41,625 nt of DNA. It comes from Prochlorococcus sp. AG-673-M19 (GTDB lineage: Bacteria > Cyanobacteriota > Cyanobacteriia > PCC-6307 > Cyanobiaceae). The position numbers were made by a program, and so were the translations under genes. Of this stretch, positions 17,499 through 26,536 are shown in pieces (within the stretch, counting starts at the first letter, position 1; every line of letters begins with the position of its first letter). The notes below the pieces were generated by a model, which was given only the letters and a program-made list of their open reading frames with translations, was not told the DNA's origin and made no database searches. The stretch covers positions 1 through 41,625 of the forward strand of contig QCTP01000011.1 of the NCBI GenBank assembly GCA_003211115.1, read 5' to 3'.

Positions 17499-18608
17499 TT
17501 AGCATTTATCTGAAAAATTGCAGGAGAAATCTATTGTATCAAGAATATTTTTTAGATTTACATGCTCTTGAACTAATTGGACAGCATATGATGCCTTTAT
17601 TGACTCATGTATCCTTACATGACCAAAAGCTTGTTCAATAATTTCAACTGAAGCAAGAGTATCTAACTCTACTTTTAAAATTGGCACTTCTAACTCTTCT
17701 GCTCTATGGATCAATTGTGATAGAGGTTCACCCAAACCAGTAAGAATTAAACATTGGGTAGAAGCTTCCAAAGCTGCAAGTTGAATATCAGTTCTATCAG
17801 CTCCAGTTACGACAGCCATATTTCTTCTTCTTCTAAAAAATTCCATTGCGGAATTAACCCCCATCGCACCAATACTTAATGTTTCAACTAGTAATTGTTC
17901 TTTTTCAGGACAGCAAATTATTTGAGCATTTAATCTTCTTACAAGTTCCCCTACAGTTACACTTCTTAGTAATGGGGATTTAGGCATCACCCCAAATATT
18001 TTTATGTTCATCTCTTGGAGAGAGGGTATTATTTCATTCTTTATTTTTTCTACTTGTTCAGGAACAACAGCATTCAAAACAGCACCGGCAAAACGATCAC
18101 CTAATTGTTTTTTTGCGTCAAGTAATGCATCTACACTTTTACTATCCTCCCAAAGATTAACGATAAGGACTTTTGCATTCAAACTAGTTGCAAGTTCTGG
18201 AAGACTTAAACCATAAATCATTCCTTCATGAAGGCTACCAGCAGCTTCAAGAATATTTAACCCCTCAAAATCATCATTTACTAATGCCTTAATTTGTTCA
18301 AAACCTTTACCTGGAATTAAATCTTTATTAGCAATTCTTTTCTCAGCTGATATATTATCCAACAATCCTACTGAAGGGATTAAGTTTTTTTCTGCAATAT
18401 TTAATGTAGAACCAATAAATTTAACATCATCATCTATTAGCCCTTCGTAAGACATTGAAGGAAGATTAGTAAGTTCGATACAAGTTGCCAATGGCTTTCC
18501 AATACGGACTTTTTTTCCTTGCTCTAAAAGTTTTTTTGATATCCCCAGTACTAAAGCTGACTTACCACTAAATGGTTCACATGAACCAATTAACAATACC
18601 TGACTCAT
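17499..18608 (-). CDS. Phosphotransacetylase-family protein (BioD-like P-loop plus DRTGG domain)
   Basis: The 369-residue protein has an amino-terminal dethiobiotin-synthetase-like ATPase domain with the P-loop GSCEPFSGKSALVLG at residues 7-21. A DRTGG domain follows (about 205-320, with VTVGELVRR and TGADRTDIQLAALE). This is the amino-terminal arrangement of long phosphate acetyltransferases, but the catalytic acetyltransferase domain is absent. It is therefore unlikely to make acetyl phosphate itself and may be regulatory. It forms a two-gene unit with the DprA-like gene. ATG 18608, divergent from the SDR gene. Confidence 0.8.
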   Translation of the reverse strand: MSQVLLIGSCEPFSGKSALVLGISKKLLEQGKKVRIGKPLATCIELTNLPSMSYEGLIDDDVKFIGSTLNIAEKNLIPSVGLLDNISAEKRIANKDLIPGKGFEQIKALVNDDFEGLNILEAAGSLHEGMIYGLSLPELATSLNAKVLIVNLWEDSKSVDALLDAKKQLGDRFAGAVLNAVVPEQVEKIKNEIIPSLQEMNIKIFGVMPKSPLLRSVTVGELVRRLNAQIICCPEKEQLLVETLSIGAMGVNSAMEFFRRRRNMAVVTGADRTDIQLAALEASTQCLILTGLGEPLSQLIHRAEELEVPILKVELDTLASVEIIEQAFGHVRIHESIKASYAVQLVQEHVNLKNILDTIDFSCNFSDKC

Positions 18609-18777
18609 AATCTATTAATTAATTAATTTATCCATAGATTCAAGATAATATTTTTTTAAGAACTATACAATTAAATATTTATGTCTTTTAATCAAAAAAA
18701 TTGAAAAACAAAAATAAATTAAATTAATTTATAGGTTTTGATCTATCATCAGTATTAAACAAAATCAAATTTATATA

Positions 18778-19491
18778 ATGCATGATGAAAAAACTATTGG
18801 TATTACTGGCGCTTCAGGGGCATTAGGGAAAGAATTAACAAAATTATTTAGGGAGAAAGGATTCAAAGTTATCGGATTTACTCATAGTAAAAACAATCAT
18901 GAAATTAACAATAATTCCCCAAATGAATGGATTGAATGGCAATGCGGGAAAGAATTCTTATTGCGAGAGCACCTAAAAAAAATTGATATCTTAATTCTGA
19001 ACCATGGAATCTATGATGTGAGTAAAAAACATTCAAGTTATGAAAATTCAATAGAAATAAATGCTTTAAGCAAATTTAAATTCCTAAATTTATTTGAATC
19101 ACTTGCTATAAAAAACAACTCACTAATAGCAAAAGAAATTTGGATCAATACCTCCGAAGCAGAAATATTGCCAGCTTTAAATCCATCCTACGAAATCAGT
19201 AAATCGCTTATTGGCCAATTAGTCTCCTTTAAAAAAAATCTTCTCGATAAAAACACTAAGAAAAAACTAAAAATAAAAAAAATCATCTTGGGTCCTTTCA
19301 AATCAGAATTAAACCCTATAGGAATTATGAATCCAAAATTTGTATCTAATAAAATTTACAATTTTGCTAGTTTAAATATTTTTTTGATTATTATTAGCCC
19401 TAATCCTCTTTCCTATATACTTTTCCCAATTAAGGAATTATATTATTTTCTATATTGCAAATTTTTAATTATATCGAAATTTAATAATTAA
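18778..19491 (+). CDS. Short-chain dehydrogenase/reductase-like protein with hydrophobic tail
   Basis: A 237-residue SDR protein. TGASGALG (residues 10-17) is the nucleotide-binding loop, NHGIYD replaces the usual NNAG, and YEISK carries the catalytic Tyr and Lys. [13 protein letters not shown] resembles the SDR half of the cyanobacterial proteins annotated as sterol desaturase/short-chain dehydrogenase fusions, but here no desaturase half is attached. The last 55 or so residues are strongly hydrophobic ([21 protein letters not shown]) and probably bind membrane. Substrate unknown. It shares its TTAA stop palindrome with map. Confidence 0.78.
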   Translation: MHDEKTIGITGASGALGKELTKLFREKGFKVIGFTHSKNNHEINNNSPNEWIEWQCGKEFLLREHLKKIDILILNHGIYDVSKKHSSYENSIEINALSKFKFLNLFESLAIKNNSLIAKEIWINTSEAEILPALNPSYEISKSLIGQLVSFKKNLLDKNTKKKLKIKKIILGPFKSELNPIGIMNPKFVSNKIYNFASLNIFLIIISPNPLSYILFPIKELYYFLYCKFLIISKFNN

Positions 19492-20327
19492 AAATCTCTA
19501 TCAGTCAAAATTTCGATACCATCACTCATTACAACAATTGTATGCTCCCATTGAGCTGATAATTTGCCATCTTTTGTTATTACTGTCCATTTGTCATTTA
19601 AAGTTTTACAAAACTTACTACCTTGATTAACAATAGGTTCTACAGCTAACGTCATACCTTCTCGAAGAACAACATTCGGTAATTCATTAGTTCGAAAATT
19701 AAAAACGGATGGTTCTTCATGAAGGTTTCGTCCAACTCCATGACCGGTATAGTCCTCAACGACACTAAAACCATTAACTTTAACAACATCTTCAATTGCA
19801 CCAGCAACATCAAGAAGCGTATTACCTGATTTTATTTTAGAAAGTCCAGCAAACAAAGCTTGAAAGGCTACTTCACTAAGTTTTTTTGCTTGCTCACTTA
19901 CTTCACCTACACAAATAGAGATACAACTATCCCCGTGAAAACCATCCAGATAAGCTCCAGTATCAATTTTTACAAGATCTCCATCTTTTATTATTTTATT
20001 TTTATTTGGTATACCATGCACAACCTCATTATTAATGCTAGAGCAGATACTAGATGGAAAGCCATGATAACCCTTAAAACTTGGCACAGCTCCCATTTCT
20101 CTTATCCTCTTTTCTGCAAAATCATCCAAATCTTTAGTACTCATTCCAGGTTTTATAAGGTCATTAATTTCTCTCAAAACACTCCCAACAATCCTGCTAG
20201 ATTTCTTCATTAATTTTATTTCCCTGGAAGATTTTATTTCGATTCCTCTTCTCCTTTGTATAAATGGAACTTGATCATTAGATTTAGAATTATTTTTATT
20301 TAATAAAAGATCTGCAAAATGTTTCAT
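19488..20327 (-). CDS. map: Methionine aminopeptidase, type I
   Basis: The enzyme removes the initiator methionine from nascent proteins. The 279-residue protein has the type I core: [21 protein letters not shown] at the start (in parts), [26 protein letters not shown] in parts with the substrate-binding His, [20 protein letters not shown] with two metal-ligand Asp residues, [14 protein letters not shown] with the ligand His, AVEPIV and WEHT with the two ligand Glu residues. About 25 extra residues precede the core. ATG 20327. Cyanobacteria often carry more than one map copy. Confidence 0.96.
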   Translation of the reverse strand: MKHFADLLLNKNNSKSNDQVPFIQRRRGIEIKSSREIKLMKKSSRIVGSVLREINDLIKPGMSTKDLDDFAEKRIREMGAVPSFKGYHGFPSSICSSINNEVVHGIPNKNKIIKDGDLVKIDTGAYLDGFHGDSCISICVGEVSEQAKKLSEVAFQALFAGLSKIKSGNTLLDVAGAIEDVVKVNGFSVVEDYTGHGVGRNLHEEPSVFNFRTNELPNVVLREGMTLAVEPIVNQGSKFCKTLNDKWTVITKDGKLSAQWEHTIVVMSDGIEILTDRDF

Positions 20328-20415
20328 TGGAATAAATAATAGTAGAAGGTAAATATCATCTAATTAGCCATAATCTATAGGGCTATAGTAAATCTACCAG
20401 GAATAAAAACAGAAA

Positions 20416-20724
20416 ATGAAATTCATTATTAATTCTAGGCAATTTCATAAGTCATTGGCACCTTGGGTTTTCCTCCCATTATTCATTTCAGCTACCACGG
20501 GATTATTCTATAGGATTTCTAAAGATTTATTGGGCTACTCAAGAGAAGAAGTACACTGGTTAATGTCTTTACACGAAGGGGAATGGCTTGGAGATAATGG
20601 AGAACTAATCTACGTAATTCTCAATTCTTTAGGACTTCTTTGGATGCTAATAACTGGGGTCCAAATGTTTTCAAAAAAACTTTCATTTGCAAAAAAGGTT
20701 ACTAAAGGCGAGTCTAAAGGTTAA
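20416..20724 (+). CDS. Small PepSY-like membrane protein
   Basis: A 102-residue protein with two hydrophobic segments (residues about 15-35 and 63-85) separated by a polar loop containing SREEVHWLMSLHEGEWLGD. The RQFHKSLAPW start and the internal LHEGEWLG resemble PepSY-associated membrane proteins, where the histidines sit near the membrane. Function unknown. It is divergent from map and lies 32 bases upstream of rplS in the same direction. ATG 20416 is the only sensible start. Confidence 0.68.
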   Translation: MKFIINSRQFHKSLAPWVFLPLFISATTGLFYRISKDLLGYSREEVHWLMSLHEGEWLGDNGELIYVILNSLGLLWMLITGVQMFSKKLSFAKKVTKGESKG

Positions 20725-20756
20725 AATAATAGTCTTGTAGAATTATTGAGCATAAA

Positions 20757-21227
20757 ATGGCTAAAGAGAAACAAGAAACTGAGTCAGGAATCATTAATGA
20801 AACTGACACTACTACAGAAGTAACTGTCGAGAATAAAGGTAAAGAACTAATTTCCCAAACAAAGCAAATTTTAAGTTCATCAAATTTAATAAAAGAATTT
20901 GAAAGAGAACAATTAAAAAAACAATTACCTGAAATATATGTTGGAGATACGGTTAAAGTTGGAGTAAAAATTACAGAAGGTAACAAAGAAAGAGTACAAC
21001 CTTATGAAGGGGTTGTTATTGCTAAAAGACATGGTGGACTTAACCAGACAATAACAGTAAGAAGGATTTTTCAAGGAATTGGGGTTGAAAGAGTATTTAT
21101 GCTACATAGTCCACAAGTCGCCTCTCTAAAAGTTGAACGTAGAGGTAAAGTAAGGAGAGCAAAATTATTCTATCTTAGGGATAGAGTAGGAAAAGCTACT
21201 CGCGTAAAACAACGCTTTGATCGATAA
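20757..21227 (+). CDS. rplS: Ribosomal protein bL19
   Basis: A large-subunit protein at the 30S-50S interface. The family core starts near residue 48 ([33 protein letters not shown] in parts) and includes [20 protein letters not shown] and the basic end [25 protein letters not shown] in parts. The 156 residues exceed the usual 115-120 because of a charged, Thr/Glu-rich amino-terminal extension of about 35-40 residues. ATG 20757. It is followed by tRNA-Trp. Confidence 0.96.
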   Translation: MAKEKQETESGIINETDTTTEVTVENKGKELISQTKQILSSSNLIKEFEREQLKKQLPEIYVGDTVKVGVKITEGNKERVQPYEGVVIAKRHGGLNQTITVRRIFQGIGVERVFMLHSPQVASLKVERRGKVRRAKLFYLRDRVGKATRVKQRFDR

Positions 21228-21267
21228 GGTTGTAAAGTAATTTCAGCCTAATGGTCATAAAGGCGCT

Positions 21268-21273
21268 TATAAT
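21268..21273 (+). promoter_or_regulatory. Consensus -10 box before tRNA-Trp
   Basis: A perfect TATAAT lies at 21268-21273, about 10 bases before the mature tRNA-Trp 5' end at 21283. Transcription would therefore begin nearly at the tRNA itself. No TTGACA-like -35 box is seen at normal spacing. Confidence 0.5.
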
Positions 21274-21282
21274 CTTTTTAAT

Positions 21283-21355
21283 GCGTCGTTAGTTCAGTTG
21301 GTAGAACGCAGGTCTCCAAAACCTGATGTCGGGGGTTCAAGTCCTCCACGGCGCG
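21283..21355 (+). tRNA. trnW: tRNA-Trp (CCA anticodon)
   Basis: A 73-base cloverleaf. The acceptor stem GCGTCGT pairs with ACGGCGC (one G-T pair), followed by discriminator G at 21355. The D-arm contains AGTTCAGTTGGTAGA, the anticodon loop CTCCAAA shows CCA for tryptophan, and the T-arm contains GGGTTCAAGTCC. The 3' CCA end is not encoded. Confidence 0.97.
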
Positions 21356-21392
21356 TTTGGATCAACATTTTATAAATTATTTTTTCATTGAG

Positions 21393-21581
21393 ATGGAGTT
21401 AGATCTTCAACCTGGGGATGTGGTTAAAGTCCTCGAATCAGCAGCTTTAGGATGGGTTCGCGCAAGGGTAATCAGAGTAAAATCTGGAGGAAGAGTTGTT
21501 GTTCAAAGCGATCAAGGCAGGGAATTTACAGCTCGTGGTAACCAAGTTCGTTTAATTGAGCCTGCAGGATTTAGACCTTAA
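21393..21581 (+). CDS. Small conserved SH3/KOW-like protein
   Basis: A 62-residue protein starting at ATG 21393. An upstream in-frame TTG at 21357 is rejected because it abuts the tRNA-Trp 3' end. The pattern DLQPGDVVKVLESAALGWVRARVIRVKSG (in parts), then VVVQSDQGREFTARGNQVRL, suggests a short all-beta barrel resembling SH3/KOW RNA- or protein-binding domains. The sequence is well formed and unlike spacer DNA, so the gene is probably real. I cannot name its function. It sits between two tRNA genes and may share the tRNA-Trp transcript. Confidence 0.75.
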   Translation: MELDLQPGDVVKVLESAALGWVRARVIRVKSGGRVVVQSDQGREFTARGNQVRLIEPAGFRP

Positions 21582-21688
21582 AGAAAATCAATTATTTTCC
21601 TTCTTTAAAATAGAGAAATGAAATATTTCTTAAATCCTCAAATTTATGAACGTTTTTTAATACGAGAACATCTATGGAGTATTATTAT

Positions 21689-21718
21689 TTGATAATTTTA
21701 ATGTCAGTTATCTAATTT
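21689..21718 (+). promoter_or_regulatory. Possible promoter of tRNA-Asp
   Basis: A -35-like TTGATA at 21689-21694 and a -10-like TAATTT at 21713-21718 are separated by 18 bases. Initiation near 21725 would give a leader of about ten bases before the tRNA at 21736. Matches are good but not perfect, and AT-rich spacers give many chance hits. Confidence 0.4.
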
Positions 21719-21735
21719 AATTAGAACAAAATTTT

Positions 21736-21809
21736 GGGACCGTAGTTCAACTGGTTAGAGCACCGCCCTGTCACGGCGGAAGTTGCGGGTTCGAATCCCG
21801 TCGGTCCCG
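21736..21809 (+). tRNA. trnD: tRNA-Asp (GTC anticodon)
   Basis: A 74-base cloverleaf. The acceptor GGGACCG pairs with CGGTCCC, and discriminator G is at 21809. The anticodon stem CCGCC/GGCGG encloses a loop with GTC for aspartate, and the T-arm reads GCGGGTTCGAATCCCGT. The 3' CCA is not encoded. gltX starts only 17 bases downstream. Confidence 0.97.
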
Positions 21810-21826
21810 TTCTTTTCTAAAAGAAA

Positions 21827-23263
21827 TTGGAAAAACGTTTAAGGTTAGCACCAAGTCCAACTGGATTACTACATATAGGTACAGCTCGAACAGCACTATT
21901 TAATTGGTTATATGCGAAAAAGACCAATGGTAAGTTTCTCATTCGGATAGAAGATACTGACATTCTCCGTTCTAAATCTGAGTATACTTGCAATATATTG
22001 GAAGGCTTGAAGTGGTTAGGACTGAATTGGGATGAGGAGCCAATTCAACAAAGCAAACGCATTTCAATTCACAAAAATTATATTAAAAGACTTTTAGAAA
22101 ATGGAGCTGCATATAGATGTTTTACTTCAGAAAGTGAAATTCTTGAACTTAGAGAAAAACAAAAAATAAGAGGTTTACCACCAAAACACGATAATAGGCA
22201 TAGAAATCTTACAAGTAAAGAAATTGAAAAATTTATATCTCAAGGAAGGTCTTCTGTAATAAGGTTTAAAATTGATGAGAAAACAGAAATAAAATGGAAA
22301 GATCACATTAGAGGCGAAATAAAATGGCAAGGTAAAGATCTTGGAGGAGATTTAGTATTATCAAGAAGAGCTTTAGGTTATGAAATAGGAAATCCTCTAT
22401 ATAATCTTGCTGTTGTGGTAGATGACAATTTTATGAATATTACGCATGTTATAAGAGGTGAAGATCATATATCAAATACTGCAAAACAAATATTAATTTA
22501 TAGAGCTTTAGGCTTTAAATTACCAATTTTTTCTCATACTCCCCTTATTTTGAATAATGAAGGGAAAAAACTGTCTAAACGTGATTCTGTAACTTCAATA
22601 GATGAATTCAGAGAGATGGGCTATTTACCAGAGGCATTAGCAAACTATATGTCATTTTTAGGGTGGTCAATAAAAACTCCTGAAAGTGAAATACTATCCT
22701 TATCAGAGATATCAAAAATATTTAATTTGTCTGATGTAAATAAGGCCGGAGCAAAATTTAGTTGGGAAAAACTTAATTGGATTAATTCCCAATACATCAA
22801 GAAAATGGAATTGACCAAATTAAGCGGATTTATTAAAAAGTATTGGATAGATAAAGGTTGGGAATCTCCCTCTAAGGAATGGGACTTAAAGTTAACAGCT
22901 TTAATTAAAGACTCAATGATCTTATTAAAGGATGCAATAGATCAATCAAAGCCTTTTTTTTCTATGTCTCAAATCCAGAGAGATGGTAAAGAATTTCTTG
23001 AAAATATAAAGGACGCTAAAGAATCATTAAAATATATTCTTATTTATTTAAAAGAAGAAAATATATCCAAAATTAATGACAATAATGCTAAAGAAATAAT
23101 TACCAAAATTTCCGTTAATCATTCTATAAAAAAAGGGATTGTAATGAAATCATTAAGAATAGCTTTTTTTGGATGTCTTAGCGGACCAGATTTAATTCAA
23201 AGTTGGGAATTATTGTCTGAAAACAAAAGAGATATAACTTTAATTAAGAGATGTCTTATCTAA
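21827..23263 (+). CDS. gltX: Glutamyl-tRNA synthetase
   Basis: The enzyme charges tRNA-Glu, which supplies both translation and, in cyanobacteria, tetrapyrrole synthesis through glutamyl-tRNA reductase. Class I signatures are [14 protein letters not shown] (HIGT at residues 17-20) and KKLSKRD (the KMSKS equivalent) near residue 247. Length is 478 residues. The start is TTG at 21827, required to include the conserved amino terminus, and it lies just after tRNA-Asp. The gene converges on the antiporter gene with no bases between the two stop codons. Confidence 0.96.
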   Translation: MEKRLRLAPSPTGLLHIGTARTALFNWLYAKKTNGKFLIRIEDTDILRSKSEYTCNILEGLKWLGLNWDEEPIQQSKRISIHKNYIKRLLENGAAYRCFTSESEILELREKQKIRGLPPKHDNRHRNLTSKEIEKFISQGRSSVIRFKIDEKTEIKWKDHIRGEIKWQGKDLGGDLVLSRRALGYEIGNPLYNLAVVVDDNFMNITHVIRGEDHISNTAKQILIYRALGFKLPIFSHTPLILNNEGKKLSKRDSVTSIDEFREMGYLPEALANYMSFLGWSIKTPESEILSLSEISKIFNLSDVNKAGAKFSWEKLNWINSQYIKKMELTKLSGFIKKYWIDKGWESPSKEWDLKLTALIKDSMILLKDAIDQSKPFFSMSQIQRDGKEFLENIKDAKESLKYILIYLKEENISKINDNNAKEIITKISVNHSIKKGIVMKSLRIAFFGCLSGPDLIQSWELLSENKRDITLIKRCLI

Positions 23264-24463
23264 CTATATTTTCTTTTCAATTAAATCCAGAAAATTTGCA
23301 AGAGGTCTTGCGGTAAGACCTTGAATCCCTACAGTCATAAGTATGGTAAGAAATACCAAGCCTTGGAGACGTCCCGCACCAAGTACACCAGCCTGCTCAA
23401 GTCTTATTGAAAAAAGAGATGCTACAGCAGCAGTGACTATTCCTCTTGGGGCTAACCACGCTAAAAATACTCTTTGCTTAATATCTAATTCTCTTCCCAT
23501 AGTTGCTAAAGATATAGAAATTGGACGAACAATTAACATCAACATTAATACGCAAATAATACCTCCCCAACCTAATGGACTTAATTCACCCCAAGAAACA
23601 TCAGATGCCAGAAGAGGGAAAAGCACTGTTATTGCTAATTGGGCTAATTCTCCAATCAAATTATCTAATCTTTCTTTATCAATAATTTCTCTTTTACCTA
23701 CGATAAACCCTGCAGCAACAGAAGCAGGTAAACCTGATTCAGGCAAAATGTATTCACAAATTCCATAGACAAGGAAAATAAACCCTAATGTAACTTGGAG
23801 CTCAATTCCAAATGATGCTTCATTTTTTATTTTTTTTAAAATTTCAGATAACAACCAACCAGAACTAACACCTATCAAAACTCCTCCACCTAATCTCTGC
23901 ATTAAAGCAATAAATACCTCCTTGATTCCATGGAGATCTCCCAATATCAACTCTAAGAGTAATAAAGCAAGAACTGCTCCGATAGGCTCAAGGACTAATC
24001 CTTCAGCTTTAAGGACCTCAGAAAGTGGGGAGACTAATTTTATTTGATCTACTAAAGGGGAAACTACAGTCGGTCCAGTAGCAAGTACTATCGCACTATA
24101 TACTCCAGCCACTGGCCATGATAGTCCTGCTAACCAATGAGCTATAAATATTCCTGCTGATAATGAAATAAATAATCTTATTAAAGAAATTTTTAAAACA
24201 GTATTTCTAATATTTCCTTCAGGTAGTTTTAAATTTAACCCGCCTTCAAATAAAACCAAACAAACTAAAAGTCCAACTATAGTTTCAAGTCCTTGTCCAA
24301 GATCAAGTGGCTCAACAAGACCCAAACCAGAACGGCCAATGAATAATCCAGAAAGTAATAAAATTACGACACTTGGGAATCCAGATATAGAAGATGTCAG
24401 TCGAGCACATGCTCCTGCAAATACAGTTATACCCCAAAGTAATCCAAGCCTCTCAGGCGTCAT
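23264..24463 (-). CDS. Cation/proton antiporter (CPA1, NhaP-type)
   Basis: A 399-residue membrane protein with about 12 hydrophobic segments, typical of Na+/H+ exchangers that set pH and sodium balance. LVCLVLFEGGLNL, VLATGPTVVSPLV and AEGLVLEPIGAVLALLLLE correspond to conserved membrane segments of the CPA1/CPA2 superfamily. The second has the ATG/TP pattern and the third an acidic residue in the ion pathway. WLAPRGIVTAAVASL is a further family signature. The protein has no long cytoplasmic regulatory tail. ATG 24463. The 152-base spacer on its upstream side (24464-24615) is AT-rich and holds nothing recognisable. Confidence 0.9.
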   Translation of the reverse strand: MTPERLGLLWGITVFAGACARLTSSISGFPSVVILLLSGLFIGRSGLGLVEPLDLGQGLETIVGLLVCLVLFEGGLNLKLPEGNIRNTVLKISLIRLFISLSAGIFIAHWLAGLSWPVAGVYSAIVLATGPTVVSPLVDQIKLVSPLSEVLKAEGLVLEPIGAVLALLLLELILGDLHGIKEVFIALMQRLGGGVLIGVSSGWLLSEILKKIKNEASFGIELQVTLGFIFLVYGICEYILPESGLPASVAAGFIVGKREIIDKERLDNLIGELAQLAITVLFPLLASDVSWGELSPLGWGGIICVLMLMLIVRPISISLATMGRELDIKQRVFLAWLAPRGIVTAAVASLFSIRLEQAGVLGAGRLQGLVFLTILMTVGIQGLTARPLANFLDLIEKKI

Positions 24464-24615
24464 ATAAGTTTCTTTTAATAAAAATATTAATTAATTTGAT
24501 TAAATCAATAATCTCATTTCAAGTCCACTAAATACTATATTTATTAATTAAAAACAAATTAACAATGAAAATATTAAAAATTTTTTAAAGTATAAATATT
24601 TAACCCTGAAAGAAT

Positions 24616-24798
24616 TTAAATAGTAGAAAATTTACTAATCAAAGCAAAAATAATAAATATTATTCCTATACCTATAGTCGCCATTCTTCCATTCCAAATT
24701 TCTGCTTGAGGAGTAAAACCTCTTTTCCATAAATTAAGTTCTTGCTTATCAACAGATTTGAATGTTTCGGTAGGCCTTACTTTGGATTGTTTTTTCAT
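24616..24798 (-). CDS. hli: High-light-inducible protein (single-helix chlorophyll-binding type)
   Basis: A 60-residue Hlip. ELNLWKRGFTPQAEIWNGRMA (split) contains the light-harvesting superfamily signature AEIWNGRMA at residues 32-40, where Glu33 and Asn36 are the expected chlorophyll ligands. One membrane helix follows (IGIIFIIFALI region). Hlips bind chlorophyll and carotenoid, protecting photosystems and supporting chlorophyll reuse under light stress. It lies only 6 bases downstream of tsaD, so it could share that transcript or have an internal promoter. Single core copies of this type are typical of Prochlorococcus. Confidence 0.94.
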   Translation of the reverse strand: MKKQSKVRPTETFKSVDKQELNLWKRGFTPQAEIWNGRMATIGIGIIFIIFALISKFSTI

Positions 24799-24804
24799 TG
24801 TTAA

Positions 24805-25876
24805 TTAGAAGGGAGGGTTTTTTTCATAAAGAGAGTTTGCTTGGTCAATAGGAAGTCTTCCTGAAATTCCCAATTCAAGAGAACTTTCATGTTGCCTAAA
24901 TTTGAGTCTAAATAAGGCTGCGGCTCCAATCATCGCCGCATTATCTGTGCAAAGATTTAAAGGGGCTAAATGAACTTTAATAGATTTTTTCCATGCTTCT
25001 TCAATCATCATTTTTCTTAATGTATCGTTAGCCGCAACACCACCGACAACAACGATATTATCCAGACTATTATCAATTGCGCATTTAATTGTCCTTTCTA
25101 CCAAAACTTCTGCTACAACTCTCTCAAAACTTGCTGCAATATCTGGGATTGGTATCTCATCTCCATTTTTGTTAAATTTTTCGACCAATCTCAATACCGC
25201 TGTTTTTAAACCACTGAAAGAGAAATCATATTTCAAAAAACCTCCCTTCTTATCAGAAATCTTACATTTAGGTAAATTAAATTTTGATGCGTTACCTTTT
25301 TTGGCAATTTTTGCAATTGCAGGTCCTCCAGGGTAACTTAATCCCAATAATCTTCCTACCTTATCAAAAGCCTCGCCCGCGGCATCATCATAACTTCTTC
25401 CAAGTCTTTGCATTTCTCTTCTATCACTAACTTTAATTAATTCAGTATGTCCGCCACTAACAAGTAAAGTTAAGAAAGGAGATTTGGGATAGTTTTTTGA
25501 AAATAATATTGATGAAAGATGTCCCTCTAAGTGATGAATACCTAAAAAAGGTTTTGAGTATAAAGTACAAAGTGATCTTGCAGTAATAGAACCAACTCTT
25601 AAGCAACCAACTAATCCAGGAGTAACCGTTGAAGCAATAACATCAATTTCTTCAATCCTAATTTTTGATTCTTCTAAAGCTTGTTCAAGGACAAAAGGAA
25701 TTAACTCTAAATGTTTTCTCGCTGCGAGTTCAGGTACTACCCCCCCCCCACTTAGAGTGATCTTCAATTTGTGAAGCAACAATATTTGAATGTATTTTAT
25801 AAATGTCATCACTATTAGAAACAATAGAGACGGACGTCTCATCACAACTTGTTTCAATAGCTAGAACTTTGAGCAT
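24805..25876 (-). CDS. tsaD: tRNA N6-adenosine threonylcarbamoyltransferase TsaD, apparent +1 frameshift
   Basis: TsaD transfers threonylcarbamoyl to A37 of ANN-decoding tRNAs and is essential in most bacteria. The start ATG at 25876 gives a proper amino terminus ([17 protein letters not shown]) up to residue 43, KW. Then a run of ten G on the minus strand (25740-25749) throws the reading off: this frame stops five codons later with TGA. With nine G the sequence would continue as [13 protein letters not shown], giving 356 residues, the expected length. The downstream frame is intact to 24805, including HHLEGH (metal ligands) and VVGGVAAND. An ATG at 25857 in the downstream frame yields a spurious amino end. 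A sequencing error, a mutation or slippage are all possible. Confidence 0.88.
25740..25749 (-). repeat. Ten-G homopolymer inside tsaD
   Basis: Ten consecutive C on the plus strand (G on the coding strand) lie in the conserved WGGVVPE codons of tsaD. Such a run is very rare in DNA this AT-rich. It is the exact point where the two tsaD reading frames meet. Confidence 0.97.
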
Positions 25877-25951
25877 ATTTGATAAGATACTGTTCTATTT
25901 TAATAATAATTTCTTAATTTAAACATCAAAAGGAATTAAAGATTGCAACTT

Positions 25952-26506
25952 ATGAAATTCTTTTTTTCAATCATAACTTCGGTTTTTCTCTTTCTAGGAA
26001 TAACCCCAATTGCTTTAGCTGCTAATGGTCCTGCATTAAATGCAGATAGAGCAAGTACAGAATTTACTGCTTCAGCTCTCACAACATGTTCAGAAAATCC
26101 TAAATTTATTGAAAGAGCGAGTTCTGCTACAAGCCAAAAAGATATCGCAAGATTTGAAAGATATGGCAAAGCAGCTTGTGGTGATGATGGACTGCCTCAC
26201 TTAATAATAGGACCACCTCTTGAACCATGGGGAGCTCTATTAAATAGAGGTCATGAAGGAGACTTACTTATTCCTGGTGTATTATTTATCTATATTGCAG
26301 GAATTATAGGATGGTCTGGGAGAGAATATTTAATTGAATCCAAAAAAACTAAGAACCCTGCTGATCTAGAAATTATTATTGATTTAGACTTGGCTAGAAA
26401 ATGCCTTATTAAAGGTGCTCAATGGCCTTTATTAGCTAATAAGCAAGGAAGAAATGGTGATTTAAGAGAAAAAGATAATAACATTACACTTAACGGCCCT
26501 AGATAA
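25952..26506 (+). CDS. psaF: Photosystem I subunit III (PsaF)
   Basis: PsaF is a lumen-exposed membrane subunit of photosystem I near the plastocyanin/cytochrome docking side. A signal peptide (hydrophobic core, ALAA-type cleavage near residue 24 from the ATG) precedes the mature start. CGDDGLPHLIIGPPLEPWGA and the membrane segment LIPGVLFIYIAGIIGWSGREYL match the family. ATG 25952 gives 184 residues. A TTG at 25943 has a better-placed AGGA site 8 bases upstream and would add three residues, so the start is uncertain. The carboxyl end is longer and more charged than in many cyanobacteria. psaJ follows after 30 bases. Confidence 0.95.
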   Translation: MKFFFSIITSVFLFLGITPIALAANGPALNADRASTEFTASALTTCSENPKFIERASSATSQKDIARFERYGKAACGDDGLPHLIIGPPLEPWGALLNRGHEGDLLIPGVLFIYIAGIIGWSGREYLIESKKTKNPADLEIIIDLDLARKCLIKGAQWPLLANKQGRNGDLREKDNNITLNGPR

Positions 26507-26536
26507 AACAACTTTCCACACAAATCTAAAAATCAA

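Noticed and set aside
21357-21392. Amino-terminal extension of the 62-residue protein from TTG 21357
   Set aside because: It begins directly after the tRNA-Trp 3' end, and the added residues are AT-rich spacer-like.
21618-21692. 24-residue ORF before tRNA-Asp
   Set aside because: Short, AT-driven, without a ribosome binding site, and overlapping the likely tRNA-Asp promoter.
23343-23768. 141-residue plus-strand ORF inside the antiporter gene
   Set aside because: Antisense shadow of a membrane protein gene with clear family motifs; its own translation resembles no family.
24805-25857. tsaD read as a complete gene from ATG 25857
   Set aside because: The first 35 or so residues in that frame look nothing like TsaD, while the other frame gives the correct amino terminus from 25876; the apparent start is an artefact of the frameshift.
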